From the NCBI GenBank assembly GCA_013399895.1, contig VXBA01004195.1:335815-399814 (forward strand): 64,000 nucleotides of DNA, read 5' to 3'. The notes below the pieces were generated by a model. It ran no database searches, had not been told where the DNA came from, and saw nothing but the letters and a program-made list of their open reading frames with translations. Below, piece after piece: positions 1 to 12,500 of this stretch. Position 1 is the first letter of the stretch. Each line of letters starts with the position of its first letter. The DNA comes from Serilophus lunatus (Eukaryota; Chordata; Aves; Passeriformes; Eurylaimidae). Both the position numbers and the translations under genes were made by a program.

Positions 1-601
1 ATTAGTGTTCTGCTCAATGCAGCTGTCCTTGTAGTCCAAGGCTTGGCAGTGAGGAAAAAATTAATGACCAGCATGGAATTAAGAATGGGATGGGGTGTCA
101 TGCCCAGTTTTGCTCTTACCAGCTCTCTATCATTTCCTTCTATGCCAAAAGTTGGCCCTATTCCCACACTGAATCAAACAAACCATGACACCCAGTGAAC
201 ATGGCTGCATGAACCAGGAAGGACTTTCAAGTACTACTGTTCTGACAGACCATTCCTCTCAATATTAGGTGGTACTGGAAAGTCATTCCTGCTAAACTCC
301 AGTGAAAGTCATTCCTGCTAAACCCGATTCCCTTTAACAGAACAGGAACAGTACTTGGTGATACTTCCTCTGATGACCACATCTAATCTTCCTCCAATAA
401 TCAATGACAAGAGACACAGAGAGGTGTTACTGTTCTTGGCTTGCATCTGGGGAAACTGAGACTCTGCAAGGGAAGTGAGCTGAGGCCAAACATAGCAAGG
501 ATTCAAATACAGGCTTTCATAACTCCTTACTCTGCATATTATTTGCAATCTCCTTGGTTTGCAAATGCTCTCTCTCAAGATGATCTAAGATCTTTACCAG
601 C
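1..601. other. Unannotated unique sequence
   Basis: No exon, RNA gene or recognisable repeat was seen. It contains only a short direct duplication (listed separately) and ordinary AT-rich DNA up to the edge of the first LTR. The short open frames on both strands have no recognisable protein family. Confidence 0.5.
278..323. repeat. 20-bp direct duplication, period 26
   Basis: The 20-mer GAAAGTCATTCCTGCTAAAC occurs at 278-297 and again, unchanged, at 304-323, separated by six bases. This is a simple local duplication with no sign of further copies. Confidence 0.85.
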
Positions 602-1171
602 TGTTGTGGTACAACCCCAGCCAGCATCCAAGCCCCACACAGCCACTTTGTTACTCCCCCACCAGCAGGATTGGGGAGAGAATCAGAAGGGTAAAAGCTA
701 GAAAACTTCTGAGTTGAGATAGTTTAATAGGGAAAGCAAAAGCCGCACAAGCAAGCAAATCAAAACAAGGGATTAAACCAGTGCTTCCCAAGGGCAGGCA
801 GGTGTTCAGCCATTTCCAGGAGAGCAGGTCCCCATCATGTGTAATGGTTACTTGGGAAGACAAATCCTATCACCCTTACCTCTCCATTCCTTTTCCCCTC
901 CTCAGCTTTATATTCTGACCATGATGTCATATGGTATGGAATATCCCTTTGGTCAGTTGGGGCCAGCTGTCCTGACTGTGTCTCCTCCCAAATTCTTCGC
1001 CAGTGTGGCAGTATGAAAAGCAGAAAAAGCCTTGGCTCTGTGTAAGCACTGCTCAGCAGCAACAAAAACATGTCTCTTTTATCAACCCTGTGTTCAGCAA
1101 AAATCTAAAACCACAGCCTTGTACCAGCAACTGTGAAGAAAGTTAACTCTAGCCCAACCAAAACCAGCACA
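602..1171 (-). mobile_element. Solo LTR of an avian endogenous retrovirus (TGTGCTGG family)
   Basis: Read on the minus strand, this begins TGTGCTGGTTTTGGTTGGGC at 1171 and ends in ..GGGGTTGTACCACAACA at 602. These are the start and end of the LTR family also seen at 33044-33639 and 49752-50201. Internal landmarks match in order: the GGGATATTCCATACC block, a TATA-type AATATAAAG (reverse complement of 906-914), the CTTCCCAAGTAACCATTACAC block and the GATTCTCTCCCC block near the 3' end. The length of about 570 bp fits a complete LTR. No internal retroviral sequence flanks it, so it is a solo LTR left by recombination. I could not find a clean target-site duplication at these boundaries. The antisense open frames inside it are not genes. 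Confidence 0.85.
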
Positions 1172-4149
1172 GCAACCCACATACTTAATTGTCCATGAAC
1201 TAGGTAGGCATCCTCATCTCACTGCAGACAACAACTCTTAAGGTTCCAACAAGGATGAAGGCTCTGCCACACCAACTCAGGTTTATATTCTTTTGGATCT
1301 GAGGACTGCTGGCCACTTCCCCTCCTGCTGTGAGGGTAGCCATAGTCATAGATACTAAAACAGAATGCACTGCCTTGCTGAAGACTCCCTATGCTCAAGA
1401 GCACAAGCAAAATGGGAAAAAGTGTGAATATTCAGTGCAAAAGACAAATCCGGTCTAAAAGAAAGCAATAAAAAGGAAGGTACAAATTCACACACCAGGT
1501 AGAAGGAAACTAGGCTTGTCTGGGGAATCCCGAAACCACCTACTTGAACCCATTACAAGGGGCTTTGTGACCAGTGGGATGAATGAATCCAAGCTTCCTA
1601 TATATTTGTGTCTCTGCTGAATTTACTATGCTGCATAGAAAGACAGCTAAACTCCAGTCAGAGCTCTCCCCACAATTAGACCATTCACGCACCCCTCTTC
1701 CTGGACTGTCATTTGTCTGCCTAGAGAGGATTGAGGTTAGGAAACTTTCACTCAACACTGACACTGAAAAACTGTCTTCTCTGTCCAGGGAAGCTAGCAC
1801 ATTTAAGACCTGTATCTCTTTCAGGTAAATTTATCTATGGGTAAAAGATTCAATTCAAAACTTACTCTGAGGAATGAGTGAAATAGATAAAAACAGTCAC
1901 AAACAAGACAGTGTGCTCACTTAAGCTTTGTTTCCTCTGGAAATTTGGCTTGAAAGAGTTAAAATCTTCTCTGAATCTACTGGAAATAGAAAGGTTACTA
2001 GAAAATTGGTGGATCTTTACATTATGAAATTTGCATTATAAGAGAGAGATTAAGGAGGACAATGACACTGTAAGAAAACAGCACTACTTATTTGGCACTA
2101 AAAATTTGGAGCAGAGATTGAATTTGGTATTATTCTTTTCAGATTATGAGGATGAAGGTTGGACACAGCAAGATTCACAGTAGGAAAAACTGGGGAAAGA
2201 AATAAGTTCAAAAGGAACAATCTCCCAGGATTTTATTTGATTTGTTTTGGACCCTCAAAGTAAACGAAGAATAGAACAGCCTTGCTACTGAGACAAAATG
2301 CATTATATAAATAAAATTTGCTGCTCTACAGAGTGAATTCCAGCCACCTACCAAGCCTCTAGAGCACAGTAATGACGCTGATGTTGATGGAACTAGTGAG
2401 GGCAAAATCAGGTTGTCCCAAAGAGCTGAGCTTCTTCTGGAAGCTTAGATGGGGATGTTCCGTATGCCTGTGCATTTCACACTGTTGGACACCTGTCCAC
2501 TTGTCTAACCACTCCCGGCCTTGTTATTCCAAGGAAAGATGAAGACCTAAAGATCTGAATTGCTTTTTTCATGCTGTGCTTGACCCTTTTCTCCCCTCAC
2601 ACACTAACTCTCTTTTCTTCATCCTCTGTGGCTTAGTCTAGCTCCTGTTTCAGGGACATGCTTTCCTCCCCAAGTCAAAGTGGATGATTCAAGCCCTGTG
2701 CCTGACATGTAAAGCCATGTGTTACTGAACTAACGTTAACATTGGTTCCCAATAAGGTCACACAATGAAGAGCTTAGGAAGCTCCTGAAATGGAGAGCAA
2801 GAGAGAAATTGGAGAGTAAGGAATATTGATCCTGTTTTGATCTTGTGGTGCCTTCAACTCTGATCGTAAATAAAACAGCATCTGTGATGGGAGTCTAAGT
2901 TTGATATGAAAGTTGTTTGGGGAGTTAAGAAAAATCATCTAGCTGAGTTGAGCAAAATCTAGTATGTATAGAAGCTGAAGCCATAAGCCAAAAGTGTACA
3001 CCACAAATCATAAAGATGTTTTATGTCCCAAGAATGACATTATGAAAGCATCTCCTATCGAAGCACCAGTCTCCTCCACAGGAGATGCAGTCAGTCTTGG
3101 TCTACTGTCCCCACTGCTATTCCCATGTCATTCTAGCCTAGATGGCTGTGCAATGCCTCACTGTCTCTATGGCCAAGCAGTCAGATCCTCTAGTGCCTGC
3201 TACCTCTCAGTCCAATTCTGAACCTTTCTTATCGCATAAAATGGATTTATAAATGCAAATTTAACTTCATGGAATTTATATGCCACTGAGGAGAAATTCA
3301 AACCCTCCCTCCAAATGAAAGAAGGAAGAAATAAAATCCTATCCTTGACTTAACCTTTAACATAGAGCATCTCATCAAAGATGGAATTCATTCAGCAACG
3401 GTTCATTGTAATTTTACTTCTAAATCTCAAGTGACAAGTGCCTTACCAATAAGGCAATTATAGCCTTCAGAACTGTACAGTAGTATGGGACAACCTGGTG
3501 ACTCTTTTATCCCTCAAATAGTTTACAGTGGTTCTTTCTGAAAGTCCCAGTGTACAATGTTCACCTCAGACTTTTTGAGTTCTGTGGAGCACCACATGGT
3601 TTGCTGTGTTTTTCTGGCTCCTATCTCTGTGTCCTGACATGGGGGACCTTAAATTCGTTGCAGTAAACCCTATCACAAATGTTTCCTCAAGAAAAGAAGT
3701 GGGTTATAATTCCAGCTATCTGCAAGGTCCACAATTGCAACGTCTTCGTTAAGTGTTTTTCCCACAGGAGGTGCTCTGTACCCCACAGGAGCACACACAG
3801 GGTTAACTTTCTTGAATTTCTTCCTAGAGACAAATGGTTTGTGTTGAGGAACTGCTGCTGGGAAGGAAGGGAAAAAAAAAACCCCTTTTTTATTATTCCA
3901 AGGTGCATTTTAATTTGCACAAGCGACACTGTGTCTGTGATGGATTACACAAAGGGAAACATTACAGCCCAGCAAGCTCGGCAAGGAAAAAAATAGGGGA
4001 GATACGGGGAGGATTAAAAACAACCTATTGCAATGCAGAATTCCGATAAGGGATCCATGGTGCCTTCAGAACAGGAGCAGGTAAAGCTCAGGGTATCAAG
4101 GAAGTGAAGTGATATGGTATAGGGTGAAGGAAGGGATGTGGAGTGGGAG
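1172..4149. other. Unannotated intergenic/intronic sequence
   Basis: No coding exon or recognisable mobile element was seen. Open frames in this interval are short and share no recognisable motif. The only stretch that stands out is 3895-4055, listed separately as a candidate conserved element. Confidence 0.4.
3895..4055. other. Candidate conserved non-coding element
   Basis: A compact stretch that matches no repeat seen elsewhere in the window. It retains several CpGs (AAGCGAC, CTCGGC, ATACGGGG, TTCCGATAAG) in otherwise CpG-poor DNA and has TTTAATTTGC and TGGATTACAC homeodomain-like words. No open frame suggests an exon. The call is inference from composition; a cross-species alignment would decide it. 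Confidence 0.25.
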
Positions 4150-4585
4150 CACAGACTGGAAGAGACTCCTTGGTCATGCAGTCGACTGTCTTCCTCCTAC
4201 CAGTGCCATCACAGAATCCTTTTCATAAAAGATCAGATTCCATCTTAAAATAAATTCTATTTCTTTTCCCTTGGAAGTATGTTACAGAATCTCACTTCTC
4301 TTTCTGATGGTTAGAAACCTTTGTTTAATTTCCAGACTAATTTATTCTCAGCCAGTTTATACCTATTTGTTCTTGTGCCAACATTGCCCTTAAGCTTAAA
4401 TAGCTGTTCGCTCTCTTGAGAGTTTTGTGGTTTGATGTATTTATAGACAGAAATCATATCCCCTCTTTCCTCATTTTGCCTGACTGAACTAGCAAGTTCT
4501 TAATAACCTGCAAAAAACACTCCCCATGTAACTGATCATCCTAGTACCTTTCTGTGCTCTGTTGCACTTCATACCCATCCCTTTG
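4150..4585 (-). mobile_element. Old degraded CR1-type LINE, 3' region
   Basis: On the minus strand this resembles the 3' part of an old CR1/L3-like LINE. Antisense landmarks in order are: a split 'CAGAATC' segment near 4270, the 'CAGCCAGTTTATACC TATTTGTTCTTG' block (4350-4376), 'TATTTATAGACAGAAATCATATC' (about 4437-4459) and 'TGATCATCCTAGTACC TTTCTGTGCTCTG' near the upstream end. In younger CR1 copies the equivalent blocks are the descendants of the ORF2 C-terminus and 3'UTR. Divergence is high, no open frame remains, and it is clearly older than the CR1 copies at 34.5 or 57.7 kb. Boundaries are approximate. Confidence 0.65.
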
Positions 4586-4649
4586 GGATGGTGGTGACTG
4601 GAATTGTAGGTGCTATTTCAGCAGTTGTCATAACAGATTCTTGGACTAT

Positions 4650-5589
4650 TGTGTTGCCTGAAACAGACAAGATAAGAAATAAAACAAACACACAGTTTGC
4701 AGAGGCGAAGGAAGAACACAGCTTTACTGGTGAAGTCAGTGATTTAAAAGAGAAAAATTATAACAATCTCTTCATTTTTATAATCTTTCTAGTGCCTTTC
4801 CCCCATACTATTTAACTAAAGTCCATCTTACTACTATGTCCCTTAAGTGTCTAACAGAATCATCCCTTGTTACCTATCTCCACCCCAGTCCAACCCCTGG
4901 TAGGCCTGGAAGCCTAACTTTATGTTTTGACTTACTACCCCACTTATCTATATACAGAAGAATGCAAACACCCTGGAACACAGGCTCTTCTGGCCTTTAA
5001 TACTCCAAGTTATCCAGCTACCTAGCTAAAGTGAATTCCCTCACAAAATTAGGCACACTCCTTAAGGCATCATTTGAACAATAATTTAATTTCTCTAGTG
5101 GAAGCATCTCTATACTAAAAATGCCTCCTGGCTCTGGCGCTTTCATCAGCCCCATGTTGATGATTTGCCCAAGTCCAATAGTCAAGACAAGATCAATCCT
5201 GAGAAAAATTTTTCTTTTCAACATAATACTTTGACTTTCAGCAGAACCTGTTGCTGTTCTCCCATTCAGCCACCCTTGTGACTCCTCCACTAATCACCTT
5301 GTGCCACCTTATCTAATGATTTTCTGAACTTGTGATAAACAAGCTCTAGCCAGTTATCTTATCAAGGCCAGCTATCTCATTGTTTTTTATCCCACCTTCC
5401 TGTTTGCTCTTGTGCAGGTCCTTTTCCTTTAAGAGTCCCAAACTAGTGTATAAGCTACAGAAAAAACCCTGTTGCTTGCTAAAGGTATATGGTTTATGGC
5501 ACAACTTAAGGTAATTATATCCCCTTTTCAGGGCAAGCAACAGTGATGTGCAGTGGCCTCTTCACTATGATATTATACTTCCTTACACA
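4650..5589 (-). mobile_element. Candidate solo LTR, second ERV family
   Basis: Read on the minus strand this has the architecture of an LTR. It begins TGTGTAAGGAAGTATAATAT (5589 downward) and ends ..TTTCAGGCAACACA at 4650, so the termini carry a 5-bp inverted repeat TGTGT/ACACA. Near the 3' end a TATA-like TTATAAAA (reverse complement of about 4778-4785) is followed about 60 bases on by a poly(A)-signal variant, AGTAAA, and then a GT/T-rich tract, the expected U3-R-U5 order. The flanks are CTAT and CTCT, possibly a diverged 4-bp target duplication. The family is distinct from the TGTGCTGG LTRs. I recognise the layout, not the family name; the 5' boundary is the least certain part. Confidence 0.5.
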
Positions 5590-8500
5590 CTCTCTGGGGT
5601 CTCAGCAGCATAACCAGATTCTTTGTACTTCTTTTTTTTTTTTTTAGCTAGCCTCTTCTTTTTTTGAATTAATATAAAAAAGCATTTCTCCAGAGATATT
5701 AACATCTTGAATTAAAGGAGATAGATTTTTAGCACTTAGGGATGAAGGCGTTTAACAACAATAAAAATGGAGCTTGGTAGGTGGTTTGAGAAATGCCCTA
5801 CCACAGTAGGAGAGATTTGAAAAAGCAAGCTGATTTAGGCAGACTGTTGGTAGACTGAAGACCTTTTTGTACTGTGAACCATGGGGAGTATTTGGAGTGA
5901 CCATAATAAACATTTACCTGTTAATTTATAGGACACATTTTATCACGAAAATCCAGGCACACCCATAGAAAGGAATGAAAAACCTCCATCCAGATCACCC
6001 TCATTACCAAGCACATGCATAAAAAGAACACAGGCTACTCCAAAATCTAGCTAAGTTCCAATTCAAAATAAGACTGAGCACCTGGAAACACTAGCGACTT
6101 CCCTGAAAGCTACACAAGCTCAAAATCTTTCCTAATCAGAAGATGAAAGCCTAAACCCTGGAGGCTTTTCCTCCAGAAGAAATAGATGAGCCCTGTAGAA
6201 CCACTTCATATGTATGTGTGTATATATATATATATATGTGGTCATATAGCCATAGCTGAGCTCTGGTACACCACATGAATGGTTTCTGTCAAAAGCTATT
6301 GGCCATCAGTGCTTGCTGCAATGTAAACACATAGCTATTTGTCTCTCCTATACTTCTATAGATGAAATGGTGGTTTAATCCATATGGGAAGGTGTGAGTT
6401 TTTGAAGCCTAATGACTCCAAAAATAATGTGCTTGTTTTCATAAAGCTATCATTACTTCTCCCGAGTAAACTCAATCAGGTCTCACAAAATCATGCCATA
6501 TTCTGATTTCCCGTGCCTTGTCAGTAAGAAATTCTCTACTGCTTAAATGTGTGTGGCCCTGACTAATGCTGCAGGCCTTGTGCAACTGTTCCCCTTCTTC
6601 TCTCCATGTCACTTCTGGGAAGTCACAGATTGGATCCATTCATTTGGTAAAGGAGGAACTGAACCCTGCATCATTCCCTGCTGCCTTAATTGAACTATAA
6701 TGTAAAAGATCACAATTGCTTCTTTTTGATTCCAAAGTCAGTAGGGTTAACTCTACATAACTGCTAACAGGAAGGTAACATATTTAAAGACAGGTTTCAG
6801 AAATGTATTTTTCATTTTCCCCATTATCCACATCTGTGGCATCCAGTACTCTCTGTTAATGAAGTCTTGAGTGTTAACACTTTTCAGATCAGAGTTAAAC
6901 TGCAACTTTAAGACTCTAGAAAGATGAGTGTTACACTTGTCATGTCTCAAAAGTATGAAATTCCAGAGTAAACTTCCAGAAAATGCTAAGTGAAATTTTC
7001 ATGGTGAATTACTTCTGAAATCTGCTTGTCTCTCTGGGCATCACTGTCCTTCTGGCTAAAACTTTCGCAAGCTAAAATTTTTGCTGTATGTTTGAAGAAA
7101 TTGTCTCTCAGAATACATAAACTTCACTTCTTCCTCTGGGAGAGTAAAATGGCCTTCTTTAACTAAATTAACTGCAGAAAATTAGAAAGTGTACAGTATT
7201 ATTTGGAAAAGTCAATGTCAGACAACTAGTAACTGGCAGGTAGGTGTTGGTGTAGGAGGAGACAGAATATATTAGGTAGGTCATGCAAACTGTATGCTTT
7301 AGATCAAGTGTTAAATTCTGCCCCATTACACTGTTACTGTCACTGAAAACCTAACAGAACTAAAGAGTATCGATGACTTTTTCTAGACAGGGATTCTGAA
7401 ACAGAGACTTATCCCTCTATCCCAGTGCATCCTTAATCCTGCCAGGTCTTTTCTCTCCTAAGTGAGGTTTAGGCAAGCAGGCAGTACAGCTTAATTGGTT
7501 TCTCTATTGTGATGGACGTACAAGAGGTTCTGTTAAATAGCTCCATGATAACCTTCCTCACTGAGATTTGTTTTCAAGACAGGTAGCATTAGCCCAAAGA
7601 TCTCTTGATATGGGAAGGGCCCCTTCTCACAGTGATGGTATCATAAACATTCAGTCATCTAAGCAAGGCCTACCATCCTTCTGTGGAACAAATAGGAAGT
7701 TCTCCGTCCCCTTCCTGATGCAAAAACATGCACCCAGCTGGGGTGGGAAGGACAAATCTCTCCAGACACCTGAGCAAAATGTTCTTACTGAAAGGTAACA
7801 GTAACTGAGAACAGGAAGCAGGGAAAAGCATTCATGGCCATTGTTCCTGCTACAGTTGCTCTGCAGATAAAGCTCCAGGCACATCCATGACCCTGTGTCA
7901 AAACTGGGTTTCAAAAGAAATTATTCCACCTCAAATTCAATGATATTGTACCACTGAAGCTCTCAGATATGCTTTTGCTCCCAGCTAGCCAAGTCAGTAT
8001 TGTTTGAAGTAGGGAATGGACAGCTAATGTTACACAGAGAGAGGGTTGGTAAGCGATAAAGAGAATGCAGTGCCCTTGCTTCTGGTATGTGGAGACCCTT
8101 GGGAATCTCCCTAACGGGTCCAAAGGAAGGTGAAATGGGGTGGGAGGCAGTCCAGGCAAGCCCAGCAGCCTCTGACTGCATCCTTAGACAGCTCTGCCAG
8201 ATTTCAGATCACTCAACACAACTGTCTGTCTGCTTGGACACAGAGCCTGTGTGTCCGTGTTTTCCCACAAAAACACATGCTGCAGGAAAGAAACAGTCAT
8301 TTCTAGTAGCCAAATCTTGGTAACAACAAAAAAGAACCCTTTTAAAAGCTTCTTCCCTGACAGATTTCATACTACCATGAAACAGTACAACTGTAAGAAC
8401 ATCTAATAAACATAAGTTTAAAAATGCTTCATTCGAGGCAAGCTAAGGTCATTGCCTTTTTCTCAAGAATGAGACTTCTGTGAAATAGTAGGGATTTCTA

Positions 8501-9269
8501 GGGAGAGGTCTGAACAGCAAACCAGTCCAACAGAGGTTTTCAACAATGAGCAGAGCAAGGTAGTGGATCTGTCCTATCAGTTTTCAGTATAAGCCAAGTC
8601 CTCAGGAGGAGCCAGCTGGAAGATTAATCTACTATTGAATTACCAGTTTAAAATTATGTTTAAAAAATAAAAGGTAAAGCTTCAAGGATCTTTACCTAAA
8701 AGAGATAGTCACTGTCACCAGCCCACTGGTATCCATATGTTTGGGTAGAGTGAATCTCAGTTGCTCTAAAATTCATGAAACAGTTGCGAGCTAATTCCAT
8801 GTGTAATGGATGACTTTGCAAAGATTTGGTCAAATGCTTTACATTATTAAAAATAACAGTGCCAAGTTACAATTACTAAAGAAGTCTCAAGTCACACAAG
8901 GCTTTAGATATTATATCCAAAACTTTCATAGGACAAAGTTTACATGTCCCTGGACTACTGCCCTTCTGAAGATGAGTTCAAAGATTTGCTCTTGTTAACT
9001 CATTAACTCTTTGGGGACTTCCTGCCCCTCCCCAGCCTCATAGAGAGCTGCACAAGCTTTACTTTTGTTGGACATTGGAGGAAATCTGACATTATGGAAA
9101 CACCTTGCACAAGCGCCATTTTTGCCCTTCTGATTCTTTGATGGCATCTTTCCTCCATAGCTCTATCAAAAGAGGATTACAATTGTCATCTTCATGCTTA
9201 AAAAGGCCATTGGGACTAGGATACTCCCAAGTCAGGTTTGGTTTAGTACAGTTTCCTCTGTGATGTCAG
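5590..9269. other. Unannotated sequence with minor simple repeats
   Basis: No exon or clear mobile element was seen. It contains a T tract near 5631-5645 and a TG/TA microsatellite near 6210-6239. The stretch about 9000-9230 is compact and unlike any repeat here, and includes a TCF/LEF-like CTTTGATG at 9136-9143, but the evidence for function is weak. Confidence 0.4.
6211..6239. repeat. TG/TA dinucleotide microsatellite
   Basis: A run of alternating TATG/TG passing into (TA)n. It is a short simple repeat with no other feature attached. Confidence 0.8.
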
Positions 9270-9885
9270 CCCAGTGCTGGACCCCTGGGCTGCATTAGGA
9301 AGAGTATTGCCAGCAAGTCAAGGGAGGTGATCCTGCCCCTCTGCTGAGCCCTGGTGAGGTCCCATCAGGAGTGCTGTGTCCAGTTCTGGGCTCCTCAGCA
9401 CAAGCGAGACTTGGAGCTCCTGGCGCGGGTCCAGCAGAGAGCTACAAAGATTATAAAGAGACTGGAGCATCTCTGATAAGGAAAGGCTGAGGGAGCTGAG
9501 CCTGTTCAGCCTCGAGACGAGATGACTGAGAGGGCACCTCACCCATGCATAAAGTATCTGAAGGGAGAGTGTCCAAAGGAAGGATCCAGGCTCTTGTCAG
9601 TGGTGCCAAAGAATAGGGCAAGAGGAAGTGGGAAGAAACTGATGCACAGAAGTTCCACCTGAACTGGAATAAGGAAGAACTTCTTCACTATGTGAGTGAC
9701 TGTGCACTGGAGCAGATGGCCCAGAGAGGTTGTGGAGTCTCCCTCACTGGAGATGTTCAAGAACTATCTGGATACAATCCTGTGCAATGTGCTCTGGAAT
9801 GAACCTGCTTGAGCAGGAAGTTGGGTCAGATGACCCACTGTGGTCCCTTCCAATCTTACTCAGTCTGTGATTCTGTCATTCTTCA
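9270..9885 (+). mobile_element. CR1 LINE, 5'-truncated, 3' end complete
   Basis: Plus-strand CR1 fragment covering the end of ORF2 and the 3'UTR. Landmarks: 'GGGAGGTGATCCTGCCCCTCT' region (about 9323), the 'GTCCAGTTCTGGGCTCC' block (9378-9394), 'GAGCTGAGCCTGTTCAGCC' (decayed from the conserved GLFSLE segment, about 9492), 'TCCACCTGAAC..AGGAAGAACTTCTTCAC' in the 3'UTR, and the terminal 'GTGATTCTGTCATTCT' at about 9868-9883, which is the imperfect 8-bp tail repeat of CR1. Frame is broken by stops and indels, so the copy is dead. The 5' truncation is usual for CR1 insertion. Open frames on the opposite strand across it are shadows. Confidence 0.93.
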
Positions 9886-10619
9886 CTCTTCAGCAAAGAC
9901 AGATTCTTAAATAACAGTATCAATTACTCCTTTCTTCATTATGCTTTTAATGATAATAAAGTATTATTGTTAAAGACAGATAAACACAATGCACTTTAGC
10001 CTGACATAGCTTGACCTTCAGCCAGCAGCATTTCCTGCTTGTCAGAAGATGGCTCTCTTTTATGCACAGTCAATTGCAAAATTAAGAGCTACCTTATATT
10101 GCTCTTCATGGAAAAAGATTTCAGATGTAGAGTGGACTTTTGCACACATTTTGGATGCACTTAAAAGTGCCAAACATAATATTGTCTTTTGAATCACAGG
10201 AAGATGCTGTAGGAGGAAGCCAAATTTCCAAAATCTCCAAGTAACTCTCTTTTATGTATGGAATGTCCAGCCCAGAGTACACTGAGCTCACAGTATCATT
10301 GGTCTTTAGGGTGACGTGGAGCAGTATTATTGATTACTGAGCTACATAGTGAGTGCCAGCAACCATTCTTTGCCTGACAGGATGAAGGGAGTATATATGA
10401 ATCATGCAGGATAGGAATGACTTGAGTCATGCTCAGTTAGCTCCTCTATTTCTTTATTGAAAGATGCCTGTGATTCTCCTTGGTCAGAAAATAATACTTA
10501 GGACTTTAAAGAATGGGAATAAAGACAAAATGAGAATAAAGAGGGCAAATGAGAATGATTTCATCAACTGATGGTTTCCTCAACTCTTTCCCTTGAAGAG
10601 AAAAAAGATAAACTACCAG

Positions 10620-11200
10620 ATAAACGTTAACTGATGTGTTCCCTTTGCCACCCTTGTTTTGCTGTAAAGGCCTTATGTCAAGAAGCTGCACTATAATTAA
10701 CTCCTGTTTTGTCTTGCTATTTATGCATAAAGGCTGCAGCTCCTCAAATGGAGATGGCAATACCCACTGCAGAGCATGCCAGCTATTTCCCTACTCCTGG
10801 GTTCTGACGCTAGCCAATTCCTTTGTGTGATTTATCACCCAGTAATCCATCTCCTCCATCCATTATCCTGCACAAAAATCAGCTCTGGACAGCTGCTTTC
10901 TCTGCACAAAAGCAGGCAGAGCTGTCACTTTGACTACCCAGCTCTCAGCAGGGCAAGGGAATTTTCTCTTTTCAGATCAGTATGCCTCATGGCAATTTGG
11001 TTGAATGTCTTACAGGTGGAAATAACAGCTCTGTGTACATAAGGCCAGACTGACGACCTGTGTAAACATTTCCCTTCAGTCAGGATGGCTCTTCCAGCTT
11101 AGGAGTTGCCATCATCTATAAGATTAATGCAAGTTAGCCCTCCTGAAGCTTTTTTACTTTCCATGGGCTATTTAAGCTTCATTAATTAGTGAAGCATCCA
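10620..11200. other. Candidate conserved non-coding element with a TAATTA palindrome
   Basis: Compact sequence with no repeat signature. It holds GCACTATAATTAAC, TATTTATGCATAAAG, an E-box-like TTACAGGTGG, and at 11176-11195 a 20-bp near-palindrome centred on TTAATTA with one mismatched pair. Clustered homeodomain and E-box words in DNA without coding potential are typical of developmental enhancers. This is inference from motif content and not from alignment. Confidence 0.3.
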
Positions 11201-12099
11201 AAAACTATTTTACTAAAATCAAATAGAACTATTGCATCTATGCTAAACTGATAAATATGACGTACAGTGATTTCAAATGCTCCAACTGTAGCTCATGCAA
11301 ACATTCAGAAATAATTTATATTGTGAAATAATATATATATATAAGCAAAAAAAATACATTATTGCATGCTAATTCTTTGAAACTTATTTCTAGGGGCTTT
11401 ATATATGCAAATCATATCCATCCAGCATCTAAATAGTGCACCAGACTCATGGCACACTTGACTACCATTCATAAGCAGCATCAAAGGTTTTATATTAGAA
11501 AGATATAGCTATATCAATAAATTCAACATATTCTCCCAAAGTAGACATTTACTTATTAGCACCAGCTTAGTTTGAGTCCATTTTATGTATGGAATTACTG
11601 AAGCCAAACAAAGTTTCTTTTGACATCTCGACTAAATTATCAGGGTTTTGGTACGGATCAGTCTCTCTGTACTTGTATGACAGCAAACCAGAAGTACTCC
11701 AGTGTAAATATTAGCAGTGGTGAAGCAAATGCAGAAAAATAAGGCAACACAATGTAAATTAAAATTCTCCTGCCTGTAGCTGGAGGAGCTTTGTGGAGCT
11801 CACAAAACATCTCTATTCTGCAAAAAGCTCTGTGTACAATAAAGAAAAAGGGAAAAAAGGAAAAAAAGTATGTTTTCCTTCAAAGACTCAACAAAAAGCA
11901 ATACATCCTTCCAAGAACAAGACTTTCACCTTTGATACAGCTCTATGCAATCTAGAATTTGTCATGTGCTTAGGGAGAAGGCTCACAAACCCGAAGAGAG
12001 TTCAGGTTTGGGAAAATAATTAATTTCTATTCCTCTCCTTCAGCTCAGTCAACCTCCTGGGGGGTGGTGCCAGAAAACATTACTGCCCTCCCTTTCTTC

Positions 12100-12103
<4 letters not shown>

Positions 12104-12131
<28 letters not shown>
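12104..12131. repeat. Poly(A) tract, about 27 bp
   Basis: An almost pure A run. The bases upstream do not look like a processed gene transcript or a CR1 3' end, so I treat it as a simple repeat and not a retrotransposition tail. Confidence 0.85.
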
Positions 12132-12134
<3 letters not shown>

Positions 12135-12224
12135 GTAGATGAGGAGGGAAAGGGGAAACAAAGATACAGAAAGAAACTGGGGAGGGGAGGAGTAGGGACA
12201 GGGAAGTGAGAAGCAAGAAGAAAA

Positions 12225-12500
12225 AAGCATTTGTAAAATTAAAAGGCAGGCCCCCATCAGATTGTGTCGGGCAGGAGAAAGCGTGTCGTAGGCAGGAGTA
12301 ATTGGTAATCGGAGCAGAAGTGAAGAAGGGGATGATTTATGGGAGCATGGAGACAGGGGTGGAATAATTTTTGGAGCAGAACGGGGAACTTACTGAACGC
12401 CTGAAACTCAGCTACTTATCCACTCGTTCTCGTGATAAATTAGCTCTTGTTTAAAGTAACCGGAGCTCCATTTTTCATTCTGATTACTACACTTGATATC
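12225..12500. other. Candidate conserved non-coding element
   Basis: This block keeps CpGs that are rare in the surrounding DNA (GTGTCGGGC, AAGCGTGTCGTAGG, AATCGGAG, GAACGGGG, GAACGCC, CGTTCTCGTG, AACCGGAG). It also contains TAATTGG and TAATCGG homeodomain-type words close together. It has no repeat signature and no convincing open frame. It is followed by a short (CT)n run at about 12497-12530. Retained CpGs plus clustered homeodomain words suggest purifying selection on a regulatory element; alignment would be needed to prove it. Confidence 0.38.

Noticed and set aside
9136..9172. Inverted TCF/LEF-like pair (CTTTGATG and ATCAAAAG)
   Set aside because: The second word departs from the consensus, and single short words occur often by chance.
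12104..12131. Poly(A) tract as the tail of a processed pseudogene
   Set aside because: Upstream bases show no coding similarity or poly(A) signal, and no target-site duplication was seen.
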